Assembly (NCBI GenBank): GCA_029237695.1
Contig: CM055275.1
Location: 12,784,899 to 12,848,898, forward strand
Direction: 5' to 3'
DNA: 64,000 nucleotides
Origin: Conchocele bisecta
Lineage: Eukaryota > Mollusca > Bivalvia > Lucinida > Thyasiridae
Within the stretch, counting starts at the first letter, position 1; each line of letters opens with the position of its first letter. A program made the translations under genes and the position numbers. Shown piece by piece: positions 54,001 to 64,000 of the stretch. The notes under the pieces were generated by a model. It was not told where the DNA came from and made no database searches. It was given only the letters and a program-made list of their open reading frames with translations.

Positions 54001-55697
54001 ATGACGTGGCCGACTGATCAAGTGCTAAACTAGTTTTAGTGCGATGGCCGACTGATCAAGTGCTATACCAGTCTTGGTGCGATGGCAGACTGATCAAGTT
54101 ATAAACTAGTCATGGTGCGATGGCCGACTAATCGAGTGCTATGCTAGTCCTGGTGCGATGGCTGACTGATCAAGGGCTAAACTGGTCTCGGTGCGATGGC
54201 CGACTGATCAAGGGCTAAACTATTCCTTGTGCGATGGTCGACTGATCAAGTTCTGAACTAGTCCTGGTGCGATGGCCGACTGATCGAGTGCTATACTAGT
54301 CCTGGTGCGATGGCCGACTGATCAAGGGCTAAACTAGTCCCGGTGCGATGGCCGACTGATCAAGTTCTAAACTAGTCCTGGTGCGATAGCCGACTGATCG
54401 AGTGCTATACTAGTCATGGTGCGATGGCTGACTGATCAAGGGCTAAACTAGTCCCGGTGCGGTGGCCGACTGATCAAGTGCTAAAGTAGTTCTGGTGTGA
54501 TGGACGACTGATTGAGACTTAGTGCTATACTAGTCCTGGTGCGATGGCCGACTGATCAAGTGCTATACTCGGCATGGTCGACTGATCACGTGCTATACTG
54601 GACATGGTGAGATGGCCAACTGATCAAGTGCTATACTGGGCACGGTGCAATGGGCGACTAATCAAACGCTCTACTACTTATGGTGCGATGACAGACTGAT
54701 CATGTGCTGTACTAGTCCTGGTGCGATGACCGACTGATCAAAGGCTAAACTATTCCTGGTGCGATGGCCGACTGATCTAGTTATATACTAGTCCTGGTGC
54801 GATGGCCGACTGATCAAGGGATACACTAGTCCTGGTGCGATGGCCCACTGATCAACGGCCAAACTAGTCCTGGTGCAATGGCCGACTGATCAAGTTCTAA
54901 ATTAGTCCTGGTGCGATGGCCGACTGATCGAGTGCTATACTTGTCCTGGTGCGATGGCCGACTGATCAGGGGCTAAACTAGTCCCGGTGCGATGGCCGAC
55001 TGATCAAGCGCTATGCTAGGCCTGGTGAGATGGTCGACTGATCAAGTTCTAGACTAGTCCTGTTGCGATGGCCGACTTATCAAGTTCTAAACTAGTCCTG
55101 GAGCGATGGCCGACTGGTCAAGTGCTAAACTAGTCCTGGTGCGATGGCCGACTGATCAAGTTATAAACTAGTCCTGGTGCGATGGCCTACTGATCAAGTG
55201 CTAAACTAGTCCTGGTGTGATGGCCGACTGATCAAGTGCTATACTCGGCATTGCCGACTGATCACGTGCTATACTGGGCATGGTGAGATGGCCAGTTGAT
55301 CAAGTGCTATACTGGGCATGGTGCAATGGGCGACTGATCAAGCGCTATACTAGTTATGGTGCGATGGCAGACTGATTAAATGCTCTACTAGTCCTGGTGC
55401 GATGGCCGACTGATCAAGTTCTATACTCAGCATGGCCGACTGGTCACGTGCTATACTGGGCATGGTGAGATGGCCAACTGATCAAGTGCTATACTGGGCA
55501 TGGCGCAACAAAGGGCGACTAATCAAACGCTATACTACTTATGGTGCGATGGCAGACTGATCAAGTGCTCTACTAGTCCTGGTGCGATGACCGACTGATC
55601 AAGGGCTAAACTAGTCCTGGTGCGATGGCCGACTGATCAAGTTCTATACTAGTCCTGGTGCGATGGCCGACTGATCAAGGGATACACTAGTCCCGGT
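54001..55697. repeat. 38-bp satellite, about 44 copies
   Basis: Unit GATGGCCGACTGATCAAGTG followed by CTATACTAGTCCTGGTGC. Each unit holds two 6-bp palindromes, TGATCA and ACTAGT, 15 bases apart. A subfamily with CTGGGCATGG in the second half appears in clusters near 54560-54650, 55240-55330 and 55430-55510, so larger blocks were copied as well as single units. Confidence 0.95.
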
Positions 55698-58015
55698 AAC
55701 TAAAAAACACTTTAACCAAAATCTTTATCCTGAATGCACACCAATGTGCCGACTATATCGCTCTGTGTGCAAGCGGGCCCAACAAAAACTTTAAGGGAAA
55801 TTTCAAAGTAATTTGACCGTGATATTGGGCACATATAAATATTAATGAAAATGTGGGTGACAAATACACAGTATGTGAAGTTTCGAGTGAATTAGTGAAG
55901 CGGTTTCAGAGATATAGTGTTCTTAAAGGTAATTAATTCACCATTAATACACATATTTATTTGCATTATTATACATTTTATATCAGACGTAAATTTCCAC
56001 ACTTCTATCAGGGGCGATAACCGTGTTTCCTTAAAATGTTACCAAGACATTACTATTTATTTTTTGATGTGCAATGATCATACTTTATAATCTGTCGAAA
56101 ACATTATTTTTTCAGGGAATCACATTTAATTAGTATAAGTAATTACAAAGTATCATGCCCCATTTGCCTATGAAAATAGCCTGATATCAACGCGTGTCAC
56201 TATCAGTGAAATAAGCATTACTAAATGATTATATCCATATAACGGGCACTCGTAATGTTTAGAACTGGTGGAATGGTGACAAAATTATACACTTATTTAA
56301 TTCAAACAAATAACTGAGAATACACATAACTTTAATTGTTGTGCCTACTGAGTGGGTATGTACCTTTAATTAGCATAAGTAATTAAAAAATATCATGCCT
56401 CATTTGAATATGTAAATAGCTTGATACCACTGCTAGTCATTATCAGTAAAATAAATATTACTAAATGATTATATATGGATAGCGGGCACACGTAATTTGT
56501 AGAACTGGTGGAATAGTGACACAATTATACACTTATTTAATTGCTATAAAGAACAGTTTGTGCCTACTGAGTGGGCCTTTAAAAACTTTAACCTTAAATC
56601 AAAAAAAATTAACCGGACGCTCGAAGTGACATACATATGGATGTACGTACGTATGCAGGCCAATGTGACAACTATATCGCACTGTCCACATGCAGGTATG
56701 TCAAAAACTTTGAGGTAAATTTCAAAGTAATTTGACCTTGATGGGCACAGGGGTTGAAGGGTTGAGCATAGAATGAAAATATGGATGATGATACACACAC
56801 ATTGAAGCTTCGAGTGAATTAGCGAAGCTGTTTCTGAGATATAGTGTTCTTAAAAACATTAACCTGCGGTAAATAAAAACCAGATGGCCATGGCCCGCAT
56901 GTCGAGCCCATCGAGTCATTTGACCTTGATATTGGGCATGTGGGTCGCATGCGTGGGCTATAATATGAAAATATGGATGATAATAAAGAATTATTTGAAG
57001 TTTAACACAAATCTGAGTAAGTGTTGTGGAGATACATGTATAAGGTATGCAAACACTTTAACTCAAATTTCAAAGTCATTTGACATTGACCTTGGGGCAC
57101 AGGGGCCGCATGAGTGGGACACAGAATGAATATATGGATGATGACTAATAAGCATTTGATGTTTCAAGTCAATGTGACTGAGGATATGGTATTTAAAAAC
57201 ATACACCGATTTCGGACGGACTGACGCACGGACGTCATTGTGATCACTAAGTCTCGCTTTCCGCAATCAGGATCGGCAAAAATCTACGGATGGACGTCAA
57301 TGCGCAGACTATATCGCACTGTCCGCAGGCGGTTGCGACACAAATTGTTCAACCCCTTTTTAAAGGTGCATGCCCACTCAGCAGGCTACAAATGTTCTTT
57401 ATGGGAATTAAATAAGTGTATAATTGTCACTATTCCACAAGTTATAAACATTACGAGTGCCCGCTATACAGATATACTAATTTGGTAATATTTATTTTAC
57501 TGATAGTGACGCGCGGTGGTATCGGTATTTTCATGTGCAAATGGGGCATGATATTTTATAATTATTTATACTAATTAAATGCATCACTGAAAAAAAATTG
57601 ACAGATTATAAAGTATGATCATTGCACATCAAAAAATAAATACAGAGAATAAATAGTAATGTCCGGTAATATTTTAAGGAAACACGATTATCGTCCCTGA
57701 TATCAATGTGGACATTTTTTTCTGATATAAAATGTATAATTATGCCAAACAATACGTGGGTAATGGTAAGTGATTTTTATCTGGCCAGAAAATGTCTCCG
57801 ATGATGTCTCTGACATAAAGAACATATTGTGCCTACTGAATGGGCATGTACCTTTAACGCTAGCTCCGCACTGTCCCTTGAGACCTATGCATGTGTTAAG
57901 TTTCATAAACATATTGCAAAGGGTGCTCGCGCTATGCTCCGGACAAATAACTGCGCGAAAAAACAAAGTTCATAGAACACGGATACCCCACATATCGCTT
58001 TGATAGTAAACAAGG
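55698..58015. other. AT-rich region with short dispersed repeats
   Basis: Three related segments with GTGCCTACTGAGTGGG (56341, 56561, 57828), paired with ATTACTAAATGATTATAT, and their inverse near 57370-57500 indicate decayed copies of one repeat in both orientations. A further motif, AAATTTCAAAGTAATTTGACC (55798, 56717, 57065), marks another. No gene. Confidence 0.55.
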
Positions 58016-58465
58016 CAAAATTCCAGTGTCCAAAAGGGAGAGATAATCCATGACACGGGGTTCGAATCAAAAATCGAAATAAACATTCCGCATCTACTCA
58101 TCATAAGGAAGCTACATATCAAATTTCAGTGCTGTAGCTATTACAAAAGTTGTACGAGTTACAAGGCAAAATTTTCAAATTCTAATTAAAAAAGGGGGAG
58201 ATAATCCATGACTCCGGGGTCGAATCAAAATAAACTTTGCAAATCTACTCATCATAAGGAAGCTACATACCAAGTTTCAGGTGTGTAGCTGTTAGGGTTT
58301 AAAAGTTTTACGACCTACAAGCCAAAATTGGAAAATTCTAGCTTGAAAAGGGGGAGATAATCCATGACCATGGGGTCGAATCAAACATACATGTACCAAG
58401 TTTTAGGTCTGTAGCTATTACGGTTTAAAATTTTACGAGTTACTAGGTTGGTGACGGACGGAAGA
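58016..58465 (-). repeat. Dispersed repeat, three tandem about 155-bp units
   Basis: Units contain GGGGGAGATAATCCATGAC, TCTACTCATCATAAGGAAGC and GTTACAAGGCAAAATT. The complement of this sequence (GGATTATCTCCCCCTTTTCG) occurs in introns at 33260-33480 and 45720-45930, there as two units. Confidence 0.8.
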
Positions 58466-59210
58466 ACGGACAAGGGTAACACTAAATGCCCCCTCCACTA
58501 TCGTGGTGGGGTATAAAAATTAGTGAGGCAAAAGTTGTAATATACAAGTAACTTACCTTAATTCATCAGTTACACATCAGACGATGAATGAACTTTAATT
58601 CTGGTGTAGAATATTAAAGTTATTCATTATGTTTAGTAGTGCTGCTTTGACATGATGTGAAATTAAAACATGCATGACATGATCTGGAAGAATAACCACA
58701 GACCAAGCAAGCATATTCAGAATCACGTCTGTCGGTTCTTATCCAGCTCCGATTTCTGTCACCTGTCCACAAAATCCAGAATCCAACATTGTCGCAAATT
58801 TAACCCTCTTTGTTGGTGTACGTTAGAACACAATGTCACTTAGTATATTATCCAATGCGGGTTGTAATCTCTTAAATTGTTTCTCTAAATAAATGAGTCC
58901 AACAATCCCTGTAGCTGTTATGTGATAAAAAATGTTAAAGGTTCTGTCAGCGCCTCACATATTGATCTTAATGTCCACCATTTTGATTCCAAGTACCAGC
59001 ATAATGATGTTTCCATGCGCCGTCGTAGTGTTATCTGTCAGATTCCGTTGTTTATTTGATCGAATTGATTGACAAATTTGTGTCCGCTAATGTCGCCAAG
59101 AGCATAATCTGTGACGTTGACTGTAATAATTTGGCATAACTTCTAGCTTTTGAATTTTTGGTTGAATGAAGTGATCACTATGGTGAATAAGTGTGTATTT
59201 GTGTCCGGTT
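58466..59210. other. No feature seen
   Basis: AT-rich single-copy-looking sequence without ORF, RNA or repeat signal that I could recognise. Confidence 0.4.
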
Positions 59211-59345
59211 TGCTCAGTAGGTAGAGCGATGGTGTGGTAAACCAGAGATCCCCGGTTCGATTCCGGGCTGGTGCGCATCTTTCTCACCCTGTGACATTTA
59301 GCGCCCAACGTAGTTGCGGGAAGTAACTCTGCAGAATACTCCCGC
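59211..59345 (+). repeat. tRNA-derived SINE 1
   Basis: A-box-like GCTCAGTAGGTAGAGC (D-arm) and exact B-box GGTTCGATTCC inside a perfect T-arm CCCGGTTCGATTCCGGG. The acceptor stem does not pair properly, so it is not a tRNA gene. The tail ATCTTTCTCACCCTGTGACA is shared with the second SINE. Confidence 0.7.
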
Positions 59346-59765
59346 ATCGTCCGTACCGAGAGTTACGTTTGCTCTCCGTAGGTTTCCCCTGCAAAGTACC
59401 AAATCACATCTGATTTGCACTTCAACTGTTAATTGCGACATATTTTCTGTATTTTGCAATTGAAAGAAATGTCAGTATTATACTTATTCATGTCTGTGTA
59501 ATAAGTACAGAAAAATGTGTCACAATTAACAGCTAAAGCGCGAATGAGATCCGATTCGGTACTCTGCAGGAAAAACCTATGGGGCACTCTGGGTACGGAC
59601 GATAATTGAGTATTCTGTTGCACAACGAAGGACAAATAATAAATACTCCCAAAATTGTACCCAAACATATGAAAATTAAACATGGAATTCGAGGACGAAT
59701 TTCAATTTGGCGGAGAAGAATGTCACAGTAGGCAACTGACTATGGGGATGAAGTGTGTATGATAT

Positions 59766-59872
59766 GTGCCTTGTTAGCTTGCTCGGTAGAGTCATGGGCA
59801 TGGTACGGTAAACATGAGGTCCCTGGTTCGATTCCGGGCCGTTTTTTATCTTTCTCACTCTGTGACACAAGT
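59766..59872 (+). repeat. tRNA-derived SINE 2
   Basis: Degenerate D-arm TAGCTTGCTCGGTAGAG and exact B-box GGTTCGATTCC, then ATCTTTCTCACTCTGTGACA as in SINE 1. About 550 bases downstream of it, same orientation, clearly more diverged in the head. Confidence 0.65.
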
Positions 59873-60819
59873 AAACCGTTTTATTTTAAAGAAATGGCTA
59901 TCACCGGAATAAATATTATCTTCACACAATTTGATTCGGGCCAATAGAAATCAACAGCCAGAACAGAACGTTTGCAGTAATAGAAATCTAATTCCAAAAT
60001 AAATGTTTAATTTTTATTTTATGATCAGGTTTCGAAAATTAAAATATGCTTTTCTTTTAAAATTATTATCAATATGTTCACCATGTTATTATGGTTAATA
60101 TGCAATTCACAGTCTCCTTGCAGCTTGAAATTGAAAGACATTATGAAAAGTTGTGTTGATCTCAGAAATTGTCATGTCGACTATAGAATCGCGTCGAAAT
60201 AATGTTAACAGAATAGGAAAACGTAATTTGATACCGACGAAAAAGTAAACAAAGCGCAACATTGATGCTTAGTTTTGCAATATTATACCGTAGACCACAC
60301 ATTATAATTTGATTGTATATGAAAATAAATATATTGTGAGTATGGTGGTGTCTATTAATGTGTTCTTGATATTCGGAACGGCAGTGACGACATTTGTTTG
60401 TCCAAGAAATTGTCATGGTCAAGGTTTCACTGTTTGTCTCGCAATAACCCGCCGTTTTATATTTGCACACCAAACAAACAGATTACCAATACCGCTGTCT
60501 TTCTAGTCACTTTGAATGAAATAGATGGGATAAAATTTTGGATTGGAACACGGATACGTTTGTCAACTATTTCGATTGTATTGCCGCATTGGTCAAGCAG
60601 AGCGGTCCGCTGGTTTGGCCGCAGAGCGCAGCGTAAAGCGGTCATTCTTTCGCAGTTTAAAGAAAATCAAAGGACTGAAAGTCCTGAAATCCTTCGCAGT
60701 ACGTGCTCAACCATTTTTAGTTAATATTTCACACAAAAAATCATATATGTATACTCCATTTAAAATCAATATATTTCGAATCAGTATACATTATCAATGT
60801 TGCAAAAAACAATATTTAT
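59873..60819. other. Upstream region of the recombinase gene, no clear exon
   Basis: An Arg/Ser-rich open frame at 60543-60724 could hold an N-terminal exon, but no frame is convincing. The TCATTCTTTCGC core of the 53.3-kb minisatellite is at about 60639. Confidence 0.4.
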
Positions 60820-62827
60820 CGAGACAGAGTATTTGGGCAGTGTATCAGAGCATTAACGGCCAAGAAAATTGAGCTGAAGAAACTTGGGAACGGCAATAAA
60901 CCTAAAAAGTGCATGAACATTACACCTGAAGAAGAAGAGAAAATGTATTCATCTGGGTCTCCAGGTACAAGTACACCAAAAAGCCTTCAATTCACGATAT
61001 TTTACTATTTCGGACAAAATGTTCGGTCTGCGTGGACGAGATGAAGCAAGACAATTGAAATTCGGTGATATAGAGATAAAAACGACACCCAATGGGGAAA
61101 AGTTTCTCGAGTTCAATGAGAGGGCAAGCAAGACCAGGGATGGGGCGAATCTGTCGAATACACGAGAGACCACACCGAAGATATTTGCAACAGACAACAC
61201 CAGGTATGTTTGCTGGCCTTGTAAGCACACAACTTTTTGAGTCGCGAGATATTGTTGATAGAAAATTGAATAACTTGAAAACTATCACGGTTGTCATGAC
61301 GATACTTGGTGAATCGATCAAATGTTCACGAGCGTAATGTTAATCGATCCTCAATATATCAGCATTCAAATATAAATATTTGTTTAGTTATACATTTTTT
61401 ATTAATTCAAATATCTCAAGACACAATAAAGTTAGGTGCATACGAGCGGAGGTCCGATGTATTGTGATCACTACTACTTGTAGTCCATAAAAAGTATTTT
61501 GCTTTTCATACATTCAGTACAGAAAGTTTACTATATCATTGTTGTTAATAAGATAAATAGGTCTGAATTGGCATGGAAACATCAGCGAATAAAGCTTGTT
61601 GCGAACGGTAACTTGCAATCTACTCGTGGACGGTATGGGAGCAAATTTCAAGAGTTACCGCTCGCAAATATATCTGGGCCAGCATGTGAAAAAAATAATG
61701 TTCCTTATCACTGTATTTTGTTGATATCGACTTAAATCAATAAATACATCTGATGTTGAATTTGAGATATAATTCTGTGAATACAATATACTGTGAAATT
61801 TGTTGGAAACACTATCATATTTTTGTTTGAAATCAATATCGGCCGTCTGGCGTGACGATATATGAGAAACATAACATTTTTTATGGACCAATATTTCCAT
61901 TTCAGAGACATAGTCACCCTGTCAAGATTTTTGAGATCTTCAAAAGTCGCCGACCTTCCGAGATGTTGGCTGCTGACAGTCCATTTTACCTGACAGCAGT
62001 ACCAGAACAACGATTGAAAGGCACAGAAAATGAGCCATGGTATGACATTTATTATGTGAAATAATGCACTATGATTTTTTTCCATTTTGTTTTAAATGTT
62101 ATTTAAACATTATCATATGACACTGAAAATCATTACGGACAAGGCTGAAGATCAAATGAAGTTTTATAGAAAGTGACATTAATATTTAGTTAGAAAAGTA
62201 AAATAGTTATAAATACGACAATTTTTTGATAATTATTATAATTGGTGAAAAATGAGATGTAATTCAGTGTGTTTGAATAGTGATCTTAAAATGATTCTAC
62301 AGCCTGGTCGATATGCAAAGTTCTCAAATATTTATTTTCAGGTATTACCCACGGCCCATGGGAGAGGCTACACTTGGCAGTCTGATGAAGAATGCTGCAG
62401 AGCAAGCTGGAATCTCGTCACTGTTGACAAATCACAGGATTATAAAGTCAACAGTCACCACTTTATCGAAAGCAGGAGTTCCCCACAAAAAATAATGAAA
62501 ATTACGGGACATAAAAATATACAATCCATCACACACTATGACGCCGAACTGTCTATCGGAGAACATCGTCAGATATAAAATATATTACAGTCTGGTCAGA
62601 ATATCGCCCCACCGAGCACAGTACAACTGGGTCAATTAATCGCCCCACCGAGCACGGCCACTGTATCTGTCCCTAGTAGTGTGAATGTTCTGCCGCTACA
62701 GGAGATCGAAAATGTCACCTCGTCAGCGAACACTTTCTCTGCACAAAATCCATTTCCTGCAACATTCTTGTCTGGCAATACATTCCACGGTTTCGGAAAT
62801 TTTGGAGCTGTACCAAATCACATCTGA
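60820..62827 (+). pseudogene. Crypton-type tyrosine recombinase (DUF3504/PF12012 family), three introns or breaks, inactive
   Basis: Exon pieces in order: about 60820-61211 (RALTAKKIELKKLG ... then FGLRGRDEARQLKFGD), 61908-62039 (IFEIFKSRRPSEM, DSPFYLTAVPE) and 62342-62827 (MGEATLGSLMKNAAEQAG, TNHRIIKSTVTTLSKAG, ITGHKNIQSITHYD). Introns are bounded by CAG|GTATGT (61212) and TTCAGAG|A (61907), and by CATG|GTATGA (62040) and TTTTCAG|G (62341). The C-terminal block has the H-x-x-R-type box (NHRIIKS) and the GHKN...HYD box with the nucleophile Tyr of the family. The tail from 62579 is Ser/Pro-rich. Lesions: frameshift near 61018, loss of one A in the A-run near 62490, TAA at 62576-62578 before the tail. 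Such domains are found in Crypton transposons and in host genes derived from them (KCTD1, ZMYM, QRICH1 types). The introns do not decide which. Confidence 0.8.
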
Positions 62828-63570
62828 AATTTAAATGTGATAAATGTCAATACAATTTAGTTGTACGAAAATCACCTTATGGTATGCTAGTTGCGAACAG
62901 TAACTCTTGCAATCTACTGCCGTACCGTCCGTAGTCTGAGTTACAATTCCAAATATAGGCTTTCTTTGCAGAATAGCGAATCAGATTTTATTCAAACTTT
63001 AGCAGCTAATTATTCTGCAGCCTATGAGTGGAATCGCTACTGGATACGGATGGTAGAATGCAAGTTACTGTTCGCAACTAATTGTAGTGATCTGTATTGT
63101 ACTGCATATCATGTAATTGGTGTAAAACACACGTAGAAATGAGACATGGAGGGTGATGGTGTTTTTTGAGGGATAGTAAGCAGATTTTCAAACAAACACA
63201 AAATATTGTCTTATGATCATTTATTGATGAATTTTGTTCATTTTTGCTTTGTTGGCCAATAGAATTGAAAATGTTGCCGTGAAGTTTACTACCGTAGTAC
63301 CGATACATGCGATAATTCAATATTGTGTATTATGTTGTTATTTTGTCTTCAGAACAAAATTAAATTCAGCAGTTATTGAACGTGTCGAAATTATTGACAG
63401 TCGATCCGATGCTGATGGATGTGGTTCATATTTTTGCCAGACGATTATATGAAAGTTTTGGGGTAATAACAATATTCATTGATATCGTCGGCAAATAAAA
63501 CATGTGTTAAATAAACTTACGTGTTTAAGTATGGCTTTTTATCAAAATTTAACGCCTTTTTCCCGGTTTT
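62828..63570. other. No feature seen
   Basis: AT-rich sequence after the recombinase. AGTTGCGAACAGTAACT (62889) has an inverted relative AAGTTACTGTTCGCAACT (63062), giving a possible 190-bp fold-back remnant, and TTGCGAACGGTAACT at 61598 is a further relative. Confidence 0.45.
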
Positions 63571-63584
63571 GTTGTGTCTGTAGG

Positions 63585-63670
63585 GTCCCGGGTCGTTTCA
63601 CCCATAATCCCGTTCGCACCCGGGTCGTTTCGCCCATATTCCCGTTCGCCCCGGGTAGTTTCGCCCCTAC
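63585..63670. repeat. Three units of a CCCGGGTCGTTTCGCCCAT minisatellite
   Basis: About 33-bp units with CCCGGGTCGTTTC and ATTCCCGTTCGC, strongly GC-rich in an AT-rich surrounding. Confidence 0.75.
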
Positions 63671-63782
63671 ATATATAATATATAGAAATATTGTAATACA
63701 TTAACACATATAATTCAGTGACAAAGACATATGTAGGTAACATATTAGTAGTACTCAGATATAGTATATCCTGTCACGTTAG

Positions 63783-63823
63783 CTACGATTTCATATAAGT
63801 AGAAATTATTATATGAAATCGTG
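63783..63823. repeat. Short hairpin, 13-14-bp arms
   Basis: ACGATTTCATATAA and TTATATGAAATCGT pair around a short AT-rich loop. No gene beside it. The last 180 bases of the window show nothing else. Confidence 0.6.
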
Positions 63824-64000
63824 TTACCAGCTGGCACCACGTGGAGGTGTGACAGGTATGATGCACATAAAATAAGCATAAACTTAGCATACATATTGTA
63901 TTATATAATATTTTATTACCATCATATAAGCCAGCCAAAAAGTATTGGCCCTGAAAAGGGCCGTTGAAGATCCGATTGGACAAATAATGCCATTCAGCAG

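Noticed and set aside
59215..59290. Possible tRNA gene
   Set aside because: D- and T-arms are good but the acceptor stem has several mismatches, and the sequence continues into a tail shared with 59766. It is a SINE.

Overview
This is eukaryotic, probably animal, genomic DNA: AT-rich, intron-rich and dominated by repeats. A bivalve mollusc or another lophotrochozoan fits the repeat style (CCGT microsatellites, tRNA-derived SINEs, fold-back elements, an intact-length Polinton), but that is inference. Nothing in the window fixes the species. Three things dominate. First, a host gene on the + strand runs from at least 22.0 to 51.5 kb and encodes a chain of EGF-like modules. It has tandemly duplicated exon pairs (type a, 117 bp; type b, 108 bp), then two single and different EGF exons. 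All exons are phase 1-1, so any number can be joined in frame. No signal peptide, membrane segment or gene end is visible. Second, a Polinton/Maverick DNA transposon of about 14.6 kb (6163-20754) has TIRs of about 150 bp with AG...CT ends and sits inside one copy of an intron-derived host repeat. Third, there is a heavy load of satellites and small mobile elements. 

Layout: 0-1.1 kb holds one possible terminal exon of an unrelated gene. 1.8-4.35 kb is a 64-bp satellite. 4.35-6.16 kb is intron-type repeat and CCGT microsatellite. 6.16-20.75 kb is Polinton-1. 20.75-22.1 kb is host repeat, a 125-bp palindrome and EGF exon a1. 22.56-25.1 kb is a second copy of the satellite and its flank, about 19.9 kb from the first. 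25.1-26.4 kb is CCGT arrays. 27.05-47.1 kb holds the remaining duplicated EGF exons, a truncated second Polinton (29.66-32.33 kb) and a 1.9-kb element made of 165-bp repeats. 47.9-52.3 kb holds several fold-back elements around the last two EGF exons. 54.0-55.7 kb is a 38-bp satellite. 58-60 kb holds dispersed repeats and two SINEs. 60.8-62.8 kb is a broken Crypton-type (DUF3504) tyrosine recombinase gene with introns. 

Polinton-1 carries a protein-primed-type DNA polymerase B, an RVE-type integrase, an FtsK/HerA-like packaging ATPase, a probable major capsid protein, capsid-associated and membrane proteins, and a zinc-finger protein. It is decaying: polymerase, ATPase, integrase and at least five other genes have stops or frameshifts, the ATPase Walker A lysine is Gln, and one integrase catalytic Asp is Asn. 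The capsid protein gene and several small ORFs are still open. The most unusual observation is a 31-bp stretch in the ATPase gene identical to part of the polymerase gene, which looks like a templated insertion. The second is a perfect 34-bp inverted repeat between the polymerase and the zinc-finger/coiled-coil gene. I saw no adenain-like protease gene. Coordinates of frameshifts are approximate because they were placed by eye.
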